Positions 16,078-24,600 of a DNA stretch of 39,172 nucleotides are shown here, in pieces. Position 1 is the first letter of the stretch, and the number at the start of each line of letters is the position of its first letter. A program made the position numbers and the translations under genes. This stretch comes from Acidobacteriota bacterium (GTDB taxonomy: Bacteria > Acidobacteriota > Thermoanaerobaculia > Multivoradales > JAHZIX01): contig JAXHTF010000044.1 in the NCBI GenBank assembly GCA_034211275.1, positions 1 to 39,172 on the forward strand, written 5' to 3'. A model generated the notes under the pieces. The model saw only the letters and a list, made by a program, of their open reading frames with translations, was not told the origin of the DNA and searched no databases.

Positions 16078-16697
16078 GCCACGCCTCCCGAGCACGGCGG
16101 ATCCCGCTGCGCAGGCCGCTCCGAGCCACAGCCCGCCGCCTCCTGGCCGCAGGCTGCTGGCTGCTGCTGGCGGCGGGTTGCGGCGAGTCCTCCGACGGCG
16201 TTCCGGTACCCGGCTACGAGGGCACCACCAAGACGCCGGCAGTGGAACGGGCGGAGCGGCGCCTCTATGACGGCGCCCCGCCGGTGATTCCCCACGTCAG
16301 CTTCGGAGCTGCCTGCATCTCCTGCCACAACGAAGAGGGAATGGCGGTGGCGGGAACGGGCTTCGCGCCTCCCAACCCCCACGAGCGTACCCGCGGCCTG
16401 AGCGATCACTCCAACTGCCGCCAATGTCACGTCTTCCAGGTCACCGACGAGCCCTGGCGCGGCTCCACCTTCGCCGGTTTGCGCCAAGATCTGCGGGCGG
16501 GTCGCCGCCTCAATCCTCTGACGCCGCCGGTGATTCCCCACAAGGTCCTGATGCGGGAGAACTGCCAGGCCTGCCACTCTGGGCCCGCCGCCCGGGAGGA
16601 GATCCGCACCGACCATCCGGAGCGCCTCCACTGCCGCCAATGCCACCTGGAGCAAACCACCACCGCCACCTTCCCCGATGGCCCGCCTCGGAGCTGA
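16074..16697 (+). CDS. Tetraheme lipoprotein made of two NapB-like halves
   Basis: A 207-aa c-type cytochrome starting at GTG and overlapping the napA stop (GTGA). The N terminus is an Arg-rich region, a hydrophobic stretch and a lipobox L-A-A-G-C near residue 36, so it is probably a lipoprotein. Four heme sites fall into two similar modules: P-P-V-I-P-H (69-74), C-I-S-C-H (Cys81), C-R-Q-C-H (Cys115); then P-P-V-I-P-H (151-156), C-Q-A-C-H (Cys164), C-R-Q-C-H (Cys187). NapB, the usual electron-donor subunit of NapA, has one such module with two hemes. The two modules lie 82 residues apart and share 17 identical bases around P-V-I-P-H, pointing to tandem duplication. Confidence 0.85.
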   Translation: MSHASRARRIPLRRPLRATARRLLAAGCWLLLAAGCGESSDGVPVPGYEGTTKTPAVERAERRLYDGAPPVIPHVSFGAACISCHNEEGMAVAGTGFAPPNPHERTRGLSDHSNCRQCHVFQVTDEPWRGSTFAGLRQDLRAGRRLNPLTPPVIPHKVLMRENCQACHSGPAAREEIRTDHPERLHCRQCHLEQTTTATFPDGPPRS

Positions 16698-16699
16698 CG

Positions 16700-17971
16700 A
16701 TGAAGATCTCGACCTGTGCAGGGCTCGTCCTGGCCCTCGCCCTCGGTCTGTCGACCACCCAGCTGCAAGCTGTCGAGCAGGCTCCGCCGGAAACGAACAC
16801 CGAAGCCGACTCCCCCTCTTCTGAATCTGAAGAGCTCAGCTTCCTCGAGGCCCTGCGGGGTGGGGAACCGGAGATCTCGCTGCGCTACCGCTTCGAGACG
16901 GTGGAAACCGACGCCCTGGCTCGGGATGCCTATGCCTCGACCCTGCGCTCGACCCTCGGATACCGCACAGCACCTTTCCACGGCTTCAGCCTCTTCGCTC
17001 AGCTGGAGAACGTCGTCGCCCTCTTCGACGACGACACCTACCGCAACGCCGGCGCCGGAAGTCTGTTCAACGGTGTCACCGACCGCCCGGTGATCGCCGA
17101 CCCGGAGCTCACCGAGGTCTTGCAAGTCTACCTCCGGCATCAGCGGGGGCCTTTCACCACCACCCTCGGCCGCCAGGAGATCAACCTCGGCGATCAGCGC
17201 TTCGTCGGCGCCGTCGGATGGCGCCAACACCACCAGAGCTTCGACGCCTTGCGCTTCGAGGCCGAGGTCCATCCCCGGGTGCAGCTCGATTACGCCTACC
17301 TGGACGAAGTGCACCGCATCTTCGGCGATTCCCAACCCATGAGCTCCCACTTGCTGACGGTACCCGTCTCCCTGGGCGGAGAGCACCGGCTCCGCCTCTA
17401 CGACTACCTGCTGGACTACGATCGCCCCGCCGACGCCGGCCGGTCGAGCACCACCTACGGCACCGAGTACACCGGCGCCCGAGAGCTAGGAGGTGGCTGG
17501 AAGCTGTCCTGGGAGGCGGAGCTCGCCGAGCAGCGGGACGCCGGCGATAATCCTCGGGATCTGGACACCGGCTACCGCAACGCCAGCCTCGCCCTCGGCC
17601 GGGGAGGCTACTCGGCGCGGCTGACCTGGGAGGTGCTCGAAGGGGGTCGCGGCGGCGCCTTCCAGACGCCTCTGGCGACGCTGCACAAATGGAACGGCTG
17701 GGCGGATCAATTCCTCAACACCCCGTCAGCGGGGCTCGAGACCCTCTATTTCCAGCTCGCCGGACCGGCGGGGCCGATCCGCTGGACCGTGATCTACCTG
17801 GATTTCCAGGCGGAGGCTGTCGACCGGGACTACGGCAGCGAAATCGACGCTCAGCTAACCTGGAAATCCTCCTGGGGCCAGGCATTCGGCCTCAAGCTCG
17901 CCTTCTACGACGCCGACACCTTCTCCTCCGACACCGAGAAGGCGATGCTCTGGACCGCTTTCAGCTTCTAA
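16700..17971 (+). CDS. Outer-membrane porin, alginate-export-like beta-barrel
   Basis: A 423-aa protein with a signal peptide (K-I-S-T-C-A-G-L-V-L-A-L-A-L-G-L, cleavage near residue 24), an acidic linker, and alternating aromatic/hydrophobic strands ending in a C-terminal Phe, the outer-membrane sorting sign. The segments S-L-R-Y-R-F-E near the N terminus and G-R-Q-E-I-N-L-G-D-Q-R-F match the alginate_exp porin family. It follows the NapB-like gene by two bases, so it belongs to the operon. A role in letting nitrate in or nitrite out is inference; alginate export is unlikely here because no alginate genes are present. Confidence 0.8.
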   Translation: MKISTCAGLVLALALGLSTTQLQAVEQAPPETNTEADSPSSESEELSFLEALRGGEPEISLRYRFETVETDALARDAYASTLRSTLGYRTAPFHGFSLFAQLENVVALFDDDTYRNAGAGSLFNGVTDRPVIADPELTEVLQVYLRHQRGPFTTTLGRQEINLGDQRFVGAVGWRQHHQSFDALRFEAEVHPRVQLDYAYLDEVHRIFGDSQPMSSHLLTVPVSLGGEHRLRLYDYLLDYDRPADAGRSSTTYGTEYTGARELGGGWKLSWEAELAEQRDAGDNPRDLDTGYRNASLALGRGGYSARLTWEVLEGGRGGAFQTPLATLHKWNGWADQFLNTPSAGLETLYFQLAGPAGPIRWTVIYLDFQAEAVDRDYGSEIDAQLTWKSSWGQAFGLKLAFYDADTFSSDTEKAMLWTAFSF

Positions 17972-18005
17972 AGACGGCGGCCGGCTCCGCAGACTCCGGG
18001 ACGAT

Positions 18006-19109
18006 TCAGGCCGCCTTCTGCTGCCGCAGCTCCCGGAACCCGATGAGCTTCTCGGCCTCTTCATCCCAGAGGGCCAGGTTGAGCAGCCGGAAGGAGTCGC
18101 TCAAGCGGATCCGGGTGCTCTGCTGGAGGTCCGGGGAGGCGTTCATGCACGCCTCCAGCTTGTAGTTGGGGACCATGCTGTTGAGGTGGTGGACGTGGTG
18201 GATGCCGATGTAGGCGGTGATCCACTGCAGGGGCCGGGGCAGCACCAGGTGGGAGGCGCCGTAGATGGAGGCCTCGAAGTGGTCCCAATCCTCTTTGCGG
18301 TGCCAGTAGGTGTTCTCGTATTGATGCTGGACGTAGAAGAGGTAGACGCCCAGCGACGTGGTGAGCATCAAGACCGGCAGGTGCACCAAGAGCAGACTCT
18401 TCCAGCCTACCGCCAGGACCATCACCGTCACCAAGGCCACCAGGGCAGCATTGGTCCCCCACACGCTGGCCCACTCCTTCTTCCAGGACTTGGGGATGTC
18501 CCAGGGGTAGCGATGCTTGACCACGAAGTGGAAGAGCGGACCGACGGTGAGCAGGAGCAGCGGGTTTCGGTAGAGCCGGTAGGCGAGGCGCTCCCGGGGA
18601 GTACTGGCCTCGTACTCCCGGCGAGTCTTCGTCTCGATGTCGCCGAAGCTGCGGAAGTCGAGGTTGCCGGAATGGGCGTGATGGTGGGCGTGGGTGCGGC
18701 GCCAGTATTGGTACGGGGTCAGCGTCAGCACGCCGATGCAAAAGCCCACCCAATCCCGCGCCCGGCGGGACCGGAAGTAGGAGCCGTGACCGCAGTCGTG
18801 CTGGATCATGAACAGGCGCATGAGGAAGCCCGCGGTGGGCAGCGCCAGCAGGAGGGTGAGCCAGTAACCGATCTGGAGGCTCCATAGCATCGCCGCCCAG
18901 GAGCCCGCGAAGAGCACCACCGTCAGGCTCAGCTGGAGCACGCTCCGCCAGGTATCCGGCCCCTTGAACTCCGCCACCACTTTCTTGCACCGCTGGGCGG
19001 CTGTGGGATCGGAGGACCGTCGGCCCTTGATCGGCGGGTTCGCCGGCGGAGGCATCACCGCGGGCGGAGAAGGCGCAACTGAATCAGAGACCGTTTGCAT
19101 CGACATCAT
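18006..19109 (-). CDS. Membrane fatty acid desaturase
   Basis: A 367-aa integral membrane di-iron enzyme, convergent with the porin gene. Three histidine boxes are intact: H-D-C-G-H (104-108), H-A-H-H-H-A-H (140-146) and H-H-V-H-H (304-308), with an extra conserved H-Q-Y-E-N near 262. Four to six helices surround them. It introduces a double bond into acyl chains of membrane lipids; position and partner are unknown. I start it at the ATG-ATG pair (first at 19109); the open frame to 19379 upstream is Pro/Arg-rich and crosses the palindrome at 19344-19378, so it is probably not translated. Residues 1-40 are a Pro-rich cytoplasmic lead. Confidence 0.88.
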   Translation of the reverse strand: MMSMQTVSDSVAPSPPAVMPPPANPPIKGRRSSDPTAAQRCKKVVAEFKGPDTWRSVLQLSLTVVLFAGSWAAMLWSLQIGYWLTLLLALPTAGFLMRLFMIQHDCGHGSYFRSRRARDWVGFCIGVLTLTPYQYWRRTHAHHHAHSGNLDFRSFGDIETKTRREYEASTPRERLAYRLYRNPLLLLTVGPLFHFVVKHRYPWDIPKSWKKEWASVWGTNAALVALVTVMVLAVGWKSLLLVHLPVLMLTTSLGVYLFYVQHQYENTYWHRKEDWDHFEASIYGASHLVLPRPLQWITAYIGIHHVHHLNSMVPNYKLEACMNASPDLQQSTRIRLSDSFRLLNLALWDEEAEKLIGFRELRQQKAA

Positions 19110-19597
19110 AAGAACCTTGCTCGGCAAAGTGGAAGCTGGCTTTCCTCGTCTAGGAGGCGATCCTCGGCTAGGGGGAGAGGGCGCGAGGAATGCGCGAGGC
19201 GAGGGATCGAGGAGCGGCGTCTTGTTCTTAGCTGACCGCTTCCGCCGCCCGGTGCGGCGAGCTTGTGCAAAGTACCACCCCTGACGCCTATCGAGTGTCA
19301 GACCACTGTCAGGATTGAGTGGTGTCGGGCGGGCGAGGCGGCATGCACCGATTGAAAATCGGATTCTCAGTCGGTGCAAGGCCGCTGGGTCGCAGGAGGT
19401 GCGAACTATGCAGGGGTGGAGCTGGAAGGCTCCTTGCCGCAGGCTATTCGTCCTACCTGATCACCAGCTTCCTCCCCTCGCCTTCGGGAATCCATGCCTG
19501 GGGTCCGTCTCAAAGGTCAAGTCGCGCTCACACGGCCGGAGAACAGCAGGCTCCGGCTGCACGAGGCCCCAGAAAACTCTTCGAGAGGAAGCACTCC
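19110..19597. promoter_or_regulatory. Divergent intergenic region with a 35-bp palindrome and phased repeats
   Basis: This 488-bp gap between divergent genes has no convincing coding sequence. At 19344-19378 lies a 17+1+17 imperfect palindrome (arms TGCACCGATTGAAAATC and GATTCTCAGTCGGTGCA, 15 of 17 complementary). Just upstream TGTCAG occurs twice, 11 bp apart (19296-19301 and 19307-19312), and ACCACT/AGTGGT (19302-19307, 19318-19323) form an inverted repeat. Smaller hairpins (GGAGC/GCTCC, CCGGAG/CTCCGG) follow. The arrangement suits an operator region or a structured leader of the 19598 gene; I recognise no riboswitch. Confidence 0.4.
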
Positions 19598-19906
19598 ATG
19601 CCCATCGTCAATTCCTTCGGACTGATCGACAACAACGGCAACACCGTCTCCGGCAGTGGAGACTTTGCATCCACCAAGAACTACCCTGGGTATTTCACCC
19701 TCACGTTCGGCCGCGATGTCCGCCAAGCCACCGTCACCGCGACTCCGCGCAGCCTCCCCTACTGCGACAACAATGGCCGAGGCCTGACCGTCTGCAACCC
19801 TGCCGACAACCCCCAGCAACTGGGCTTCTTCATCGACGATCCCAACGACCTTCTGGGGTTCAGCTTCATGCTGATCGACGATCAGGACGACGACGAGAAC
19901 CAGTAG
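19598..19906 (+). CDS. Small acidic hypothetical protein
   Basis: A 102-aa protein I do not recognise. GAGAGGAA at 19582-19589 is a good ribosome-binding site for ATG 19598. It has no signal peptide or membrane helix. The middle has alternating polar/hydrophobic residues (Y-F-T-L-T-F-G, A-T-V-T-A-T) suggesting beta structure, two Cys (L-P-Y-C-D-N-N and T-V-C-N-P), and a very acidic end (D-D-Q-D-D-D-E-N-Q). It is preceded by an unusually long structured leader and converges on the toxin-antitoxin pair. Confidence 0.6.
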   Translation: MPIVNSFGLIDNNGNTVSGSGDFASTKNYPGYFTLTFGRDVRQATVTATPRSLPYCDNNGRGLTVCNPADNPQQLGFFIDDPNDLLGFSFMLIDDQDDDENQ

Positions 19907-19937
19907 CCGAAGAGACGTTATTGGCCCAGCCAGTAGC

Positions 19938-20291
19938 TCACTCCCGAATGCGCAGCCGGCTCTCGTCGACCACCCAGAGCTGCCCTGTGGGAGTGTGCTC
20001 GCGTAGAAGCATCAGGAAGCGCTCCAGCATCTTCAGCAGGTACTCCGTCTCCTGAGTTCTGAGCCGAAACACAACCAGCCCTGCCGAGTTCTCCGGAGGA
20101 TAGGCTCGGATGTTGGCAAAATCAGTGTCGAAAGTCAGGAGAATTCGTCCCTCGGTGCGGCAGACCTCAGCGATGAGCGTGTCTCGTTGCCCTCCCAGGT
20201 CTTGATCGAGGACAGAAACCGCGTCCAGCCCAGCTTCCTGAAGAAATTGAACGGCCTCTGTCGGTAGGTTCTCGTCGAGTTTGAACCGCAC
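19938..20291 (-). CDS. DUF5615 PIN-like protein, probable toxin
   Basis: A 117-aa PIN-like/Mut7-C-type protein. The family start V-R-F-K-L-D-E-N-L-P is clear at the N terminus, followed by D-T-D-F-A-N-I near residue 70; these acidic residues would bind metal in a nuclease site. Proteins of this group sit beside DUF433 antitoxin-like partners, exactly as here. GTG 20291 is chosen because it begins at the conserved strand and lies 10 bases after the partner's stop; an in-frame ATG at 20348 would overlap the partner by 47 bases. Base composition of this gene and its neighbours is visibly less GC-rich than the surrounding operons, which suggests transfer. Confidence 0.8.
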   Translation of the reverse strand: MRFKLDENLPTEAVQFLQEAGLDAVSVLDQDLGGQRDTLIAEVCRTEGRILLTFDTDFANIRAYPPENSAGLVVFRLRTQETEYLLKMLERFLMLLREHTPTGQLWVVDESRLRIRE

Positions 20292-20301
20292 GAGAGCTTC
20301 T

Positions 20302-20529
20302 TCAAGCCGGCACTGGGATGACTCGCTCACGGGCCAGCTCCGCCGCATAAGCCATCGCGGCCTGCAGGCTCTGGGGCGTGAGGGCCGGATAGCTGGCGAG
20401 AATCTGCTCGGAGCTTCGACCGGCAGCGAGGTTGTCCAAGACCACTGAGACCATGATCCGCGTACCTTTGAAGCAGACCTTGCCGTGGCAGATCTCAGGA
20501 TCGGCGATGATGTGATCTTGCCAGTTCAT
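20302..20529 (-). CDS. DUF433 antitoxin-like DNA-binding protein
   Basis: A 75-aa protein of the DUF433 (VapB45-like) family. Diagnostic segments are I-I-A-D-P-E-I-C-H-G-K-V-C-F-K-G-T-R-I at the N terminus and V-L-D-N-L-A-A-G-R-S-S-E-Q-I-L with Y-P-A-L-T, the helix-turn-helix-like part. It is the first gene of the pair with the DUF5615 protein and presumably represses it and neutralises it. GGAGGAG four bases before ATG 20529 is an excellent ribosome-binding site, and TATACT (minus strand, 20585-20580) could be its -10 box. Confidence 0.85.
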   Translation of the reverse strand: MNWQDHIIADPEICHGKVCFKGTRIMVSVVLDNLAAGRSSEQILASYPALTPQSLQAAMAYAAELARERVIPVPA

Positions 20530-20622
20530 GAGGCTCCTCCCCGGTTTCGTCTCGCGACCATCCCAACGCTACGAACCCAGTATACCGAGCCTCCTGGAGC
20601 GCGGTTGGGAGATTCGGTCGAG

Positions 20623-20871
20623 CTATCCCTTAGCTCGTTCCCGTCGCCGCGTGTGCAGAGCTTCGAGGTTCTCCCGTTCCCACACGCGCTGCTGTGCATC
20701 AGCATCAGCTACGGATCGGTGCTTATAAACACCCGGGGGAAACTGCGGCTGGGTAGTCCGGGTTGCCAAAGACCAAGTTGACCGGATGGCCTCGAAGAGC
20801 CTGGAACTTCCCCGCTTCTGCCAGGCGTTCCCATCCATCTCAGCGACATCTCGGTACTTCCGGATCGGCAT
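20623..20871 (-). CDS. Small partner protein of a nucleotidyltransferase pair
   Basis: An 82-aa basic protein starting in the stop codon of the nucleotidyltransferase gene (TGATG, one-base overlap). It reads M-P-I-R-K-Y-R-D-V-A-E-M near the start and has F-P-P-G-V-Y-K-H-R-S in the middle with an Arg-rich end. I recall similar short proteins encoded next to nucleotidyltransferase-like genes, but no function is established. The tight coupling suggests a two-gene module, possibly toxin-antitoxin. Confidence 0.6.
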   Translation of the reverse strand: MPIRKYRDVAEMDGNAWQKRGSSRLFEAIRSTWSLATRTTQPQFPPGVYKHRSVADADAQQRVWERENLEALHTRRRERAKG

Positions 20872-21341
20872 CACTCTTCCTCCAAATCGAAGTGCTCCCG
20901 TAGTCTCTCCGCGTCTGCTCGGTCCTGAGGCCTAACGGTCGCCTTCTTCATCCTGTAGAGGGTTTTGGCAGTAGCCACACTCACCTCCACACCATCAAAT
21001 TCCACCCTTTCAGACTCCAGATCCTCAAAACTGTAGGCATCCCCGAGGCGAGTCAGGAGGTCGATGTGGAAGGTGCCTTCAGGAGGAACGTATTGGATCG
21101 CTGGATAATCTCCCAGCAGATCTTTTGGGGTGATCTCATCTAGGTGCGGATCATCGAAGACCGACTTCAAGGCCTCGCGCAGCCTGACAACGTTCTCCCG
21201 CTGTGGGGCTATGAAGACGTCCAGATCGAGAGTGGCCCTGGGTAAGCCTTGTAGATTCAAAGCCACCGCACCGATGATGACGTATCGAACGCCCGTCCGC
21301 TCGAAAGCCATCAGGACCTCGCGAGTTTGATCAAAGTCCAT
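20871..21341 (-). CDS. Nucleotidyltransferase (AbiEii/MNT-like)
   Basis: A 156-aa protein with the minimal nucleotidyltransferase core: I-I-G-A-V-A-L-N-L-Q-G followed by R-A-T-L-D-L-D-V-F-I, whose two Asp correspond to the metal-binding D-x-D; the second Gly of the usual G-G is Ala. Such proteins transfer nucleotides to tRNA or to a toxin partner in abortive-infection and toxin-antitoxin systems. GAGGAAGAG precedes ATG 21341; the longer frame to 21446 is rejected as unconserved. It heads a pair with the 82-aa gene and sits next to the DUF433/DUF5615 pair. Confidence 0.75.
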   Translation of the reverse strand: MDFDQTREVLMAFERTGVRYVIIGAVALNLQGLPRATLDLDVFIAPQRENVVRLREALKSVFDDPHLDEITPKDLLGDYPAIQYVPPEGTFHIDLLTRLGDAYSFEDLESERVEFDGVEVSVATAKTLYRMKKATVRPQDRADAERLREHFDLEEE

Positions 21342-21636
21342 AGAGCTCTTCCTCGATCCAGTGTAGTCGATCCCCACCCATCCGCGCTCATGGAGCCCCC
21401 TCGCACCTTGCAGCCCCACCGCCCCATCTTCTAAGATCTTCAGCAATTAGTCCCCGAGCCACTGGTCTTCCAGAGCCGATCCGTTGTCGGGATCGGGCCC
21501 TGGGTTGAAGAGTTGTATCCCCGACCGCGTTCCGGAGATCCGGGCGCTACCGGGGAATGTTCGCAAGCCATTTGGGCGGCGCTGAGGATCTGCCTGTTCT
21601 CCGGATTCTCGACGGCGCCCTTGACCAGGAGCGCTC

Positions 21637-24600
21637 ATGACACGTCTTTCCTCGCCCCTCGAAGAGATTCGCGACCATTACGACGCGGTGGTGATCGGCT
21701 CCGGCTATGGCGGAGGGATCTCCGCCTCCCGGCTGGCCCGGGCCGGGCGCAAGGTCTGCCTGCTGGAGCGCGGGCGGGAGATCCGGCCCGGGGAGTATCC
21801 CGACACCCAGGTGGAAGCGGTGGAGGAGACCCAGATCGACAGCCCCGACGGGCATCTGGGCAAGAGGACGGGGATGTTCGACTTCCACGTCGAGGAGAAC
21901 ATCAACTTCCTGGTGGGCTGCGGCCTCGGCGGCACCTCGTTGATCAACGCCAACGTCGCCCTGCGGGCGGTGGAAGGGGTGTGGGATGACCCGCGGTGGC
22001 CGAAGGAGCTGCTCGGAGGGACGGACCCGCTGATCGAGAAGGGCTACCAGCGGGCGGAGACCATGCTCGGCTCCAACCCCTATCCCGACGGCTACCCCAC
22101 CCTGCCCAAGCTCGAGGCAAATAAGAAGTCCGCCGCGGGGCTGGGCATGACGCCGGAATTCTACAAACCGCCCATCAACGTCACCTTCCAGGACGGCACG
22201 AACCACGCCGGGGTGCAGCAGAAGGCGTGCATCAACTGCGGGGACTGCGTCGCCGGGTGCAACCATTGGGCGAAGAACACCACCCTGATGAACTACCTTC
22301 CCGACGCCCACAACCACGGCGCGGAGATCTTCACCGGATGTTGGGTCAGCCACGTGGAGCGGAAGGATGGGCGATGGGTAGTGCACTTCCAGGCGGTAGC
22401 CGAGGGGCGGGAGAAATACGACGCCCCGGAGCTCTTCGTCACCGCCGACCTGGTGGTGGTCTCCGCCGGCACCCTGGGCTCGACGGAGATCCTCCTGCGC
22501 TCCAAGGCCAAGGGCCTCGATCTATCCCACCACGTGGGCCAACACATGTCCGGCAACGGCGACGTGCTGGGCTTCGCCTACAACTGCGACGAAGAGATCA
22601 ACGGCATCGGCTTCGGCAGCCACACCGACGGCTCGGTGGATCCGGTGGGGCCGTGCATCACCAGCATCATCGACCACCGCGACACGGAGGATTGGAAGCA
22701 GGGCTTCGTCATCGAGGAAGGCTCCATCCCCGGCGCCATTGGCCCCGCCATGCCGGCGGCCTTCGCCATCACCGGCGAGCTGCTGGGGAAGGACACGGAT
22801 CATGGCGTCATCGACCGCCTGAAGGAGACCGGCCGCATCGCCGAGAGCTTCCTCCGCGGGCCCTACCACGGCGCGGTGAACAACACCCAGACCTACCTGG
22901 TGATGTCCCACGACGGCAGCGAGGGAGAAGGGCTGCTGAAGGAGGACCGCTTCCGGGTGAGCTGGCCCAACTACGGCCACGAGCCCATCTTCACCACCGT
23001 CAACGACACCCTGGAAGCCGCCACCGAACCCCTCGGCGGCACCTGGACCAAGGACCCCATCTGGACCAAGCTGCTCAACGACAGCCTGATCTCCGTCCAT
23101 CCCCTTGGCGGCTGCTGCATGGCCGACGACGCCGGCTCCGGGGTCACCAACCACAAAGGACAGGTGTTCAAGGGCAGCTCCGGCACCGAGGTCCACGACG
23201 GCCTGTACGTCGCCGACGGCTCCATCGTGCCCCTCTCCCTGGGGGTCAACCCGCTGCTCACCATCTCCGCCCTCAGCGAGCGCTCGATGCAGCTGCTGGC
23301 GGACGAGCGGGGCTGGACGCTGGACGCCGACTCGCCCTCGGCGCCACCGGCGGGCCAGAGCCAGGGGCCGGGGGAGAGCCAAACCCAAAAGCTCGGCATC
23401 CGCTTCACCGAGACCATGAAGGGTTATTTCTCCACCGTGGTGCAGAACGACTACCAGGCGGCCTACGACCAGGGCAAGAGCGCCGACTCCGCCATGGCCT
23501 TCACCCTTACCGTGGAGGCGAAGGATCTGGACGCCCTCATCGAACGGGCGGATCATCCGGCGCAGATGTTCGGCACGGTCTCCTGCCGCGCCCTCTCCGC
23601 CCAGCCCCTCACCGTCCACGACGGCATCTTCGAGCTCTTCATCGACAATCCGGGGCAGGTGGAGACCAAGAATATGGTCTACCGCATGGTGCTGGAGGCG
23701 GAGGAAGGGAAGTACTTCTACTTCCACGGTTTCAAGAAGGTGCACACCGCCAGCATCCTGGCGTCCTGGCCGCAAACCACCACCCTCTACGTCACGGTCT
23801 ACGAAGGCAAGGACGACACCGGCGCGGTGGTGGGTCAGGGGATCCTGCACATCCAGCCGCTGGATTTTGCCAAGCAGATGACCACCATGAAGGTGCTGGG
23901 AGCCACCAGCGCCCGCCAGCGGGTGGAAGCTCTGGGCCGCTTCGGCGAGTACTTCGCCGGCGTGCTGTGGCAGGCCTACGGCGGCGTCCTGGTGCCGGAC
24001 AAGTACTTCAACCCCGACGCGCCGCCGCGCAAGCAGCGGCCCCTGCGGGTGAGCGCTCCGGAGGTCCACCACTTCGAGACCCGGGACGGCGTCACCCTGC
24101 GCCTGACCCGCTACCGCGGCGGCAACAAGGGGCCGGTGCTGCTGGTCCACGGAGCCGGGGTCTCCAGCCGCATCTTCTCCACCGATCTCATCGACACCAA
24201 TCTGCTGGAGTACCTCTTCGCCCACGGCTATGACGTATGGCTCTTCGACTTCCGGGTATCCATCGAGCTGCCGGCGTCGCTGCAGCAGTCCAATGGCGAC
24301 CAGATCGCCGACTTCGACCATCCGGAAGCGGTGCGCTATGTGCTCGAGGCCACCGGCGCCAAGAGCCTCCAGGCGGTGGTCCATTGCTACGGCTCCAACA
24401 CCTTCTTCATGGCGCTGCTGGCGGGCATGGAGGGGGTGCGCTCGGTGGTCTGCTCGCAGGTGGCCACCAACCTGCTCTCGCCGCTGGACGTGCGGCTCAA
24501 ATCCGGCCTGCACCTGCCGTCCCTCCTCGACCACCTGGGGATCAAATCCCTCACCGCCTACGTCGACAGCACCGCCAACTGGCGCAGCCGGCTGTACGAC

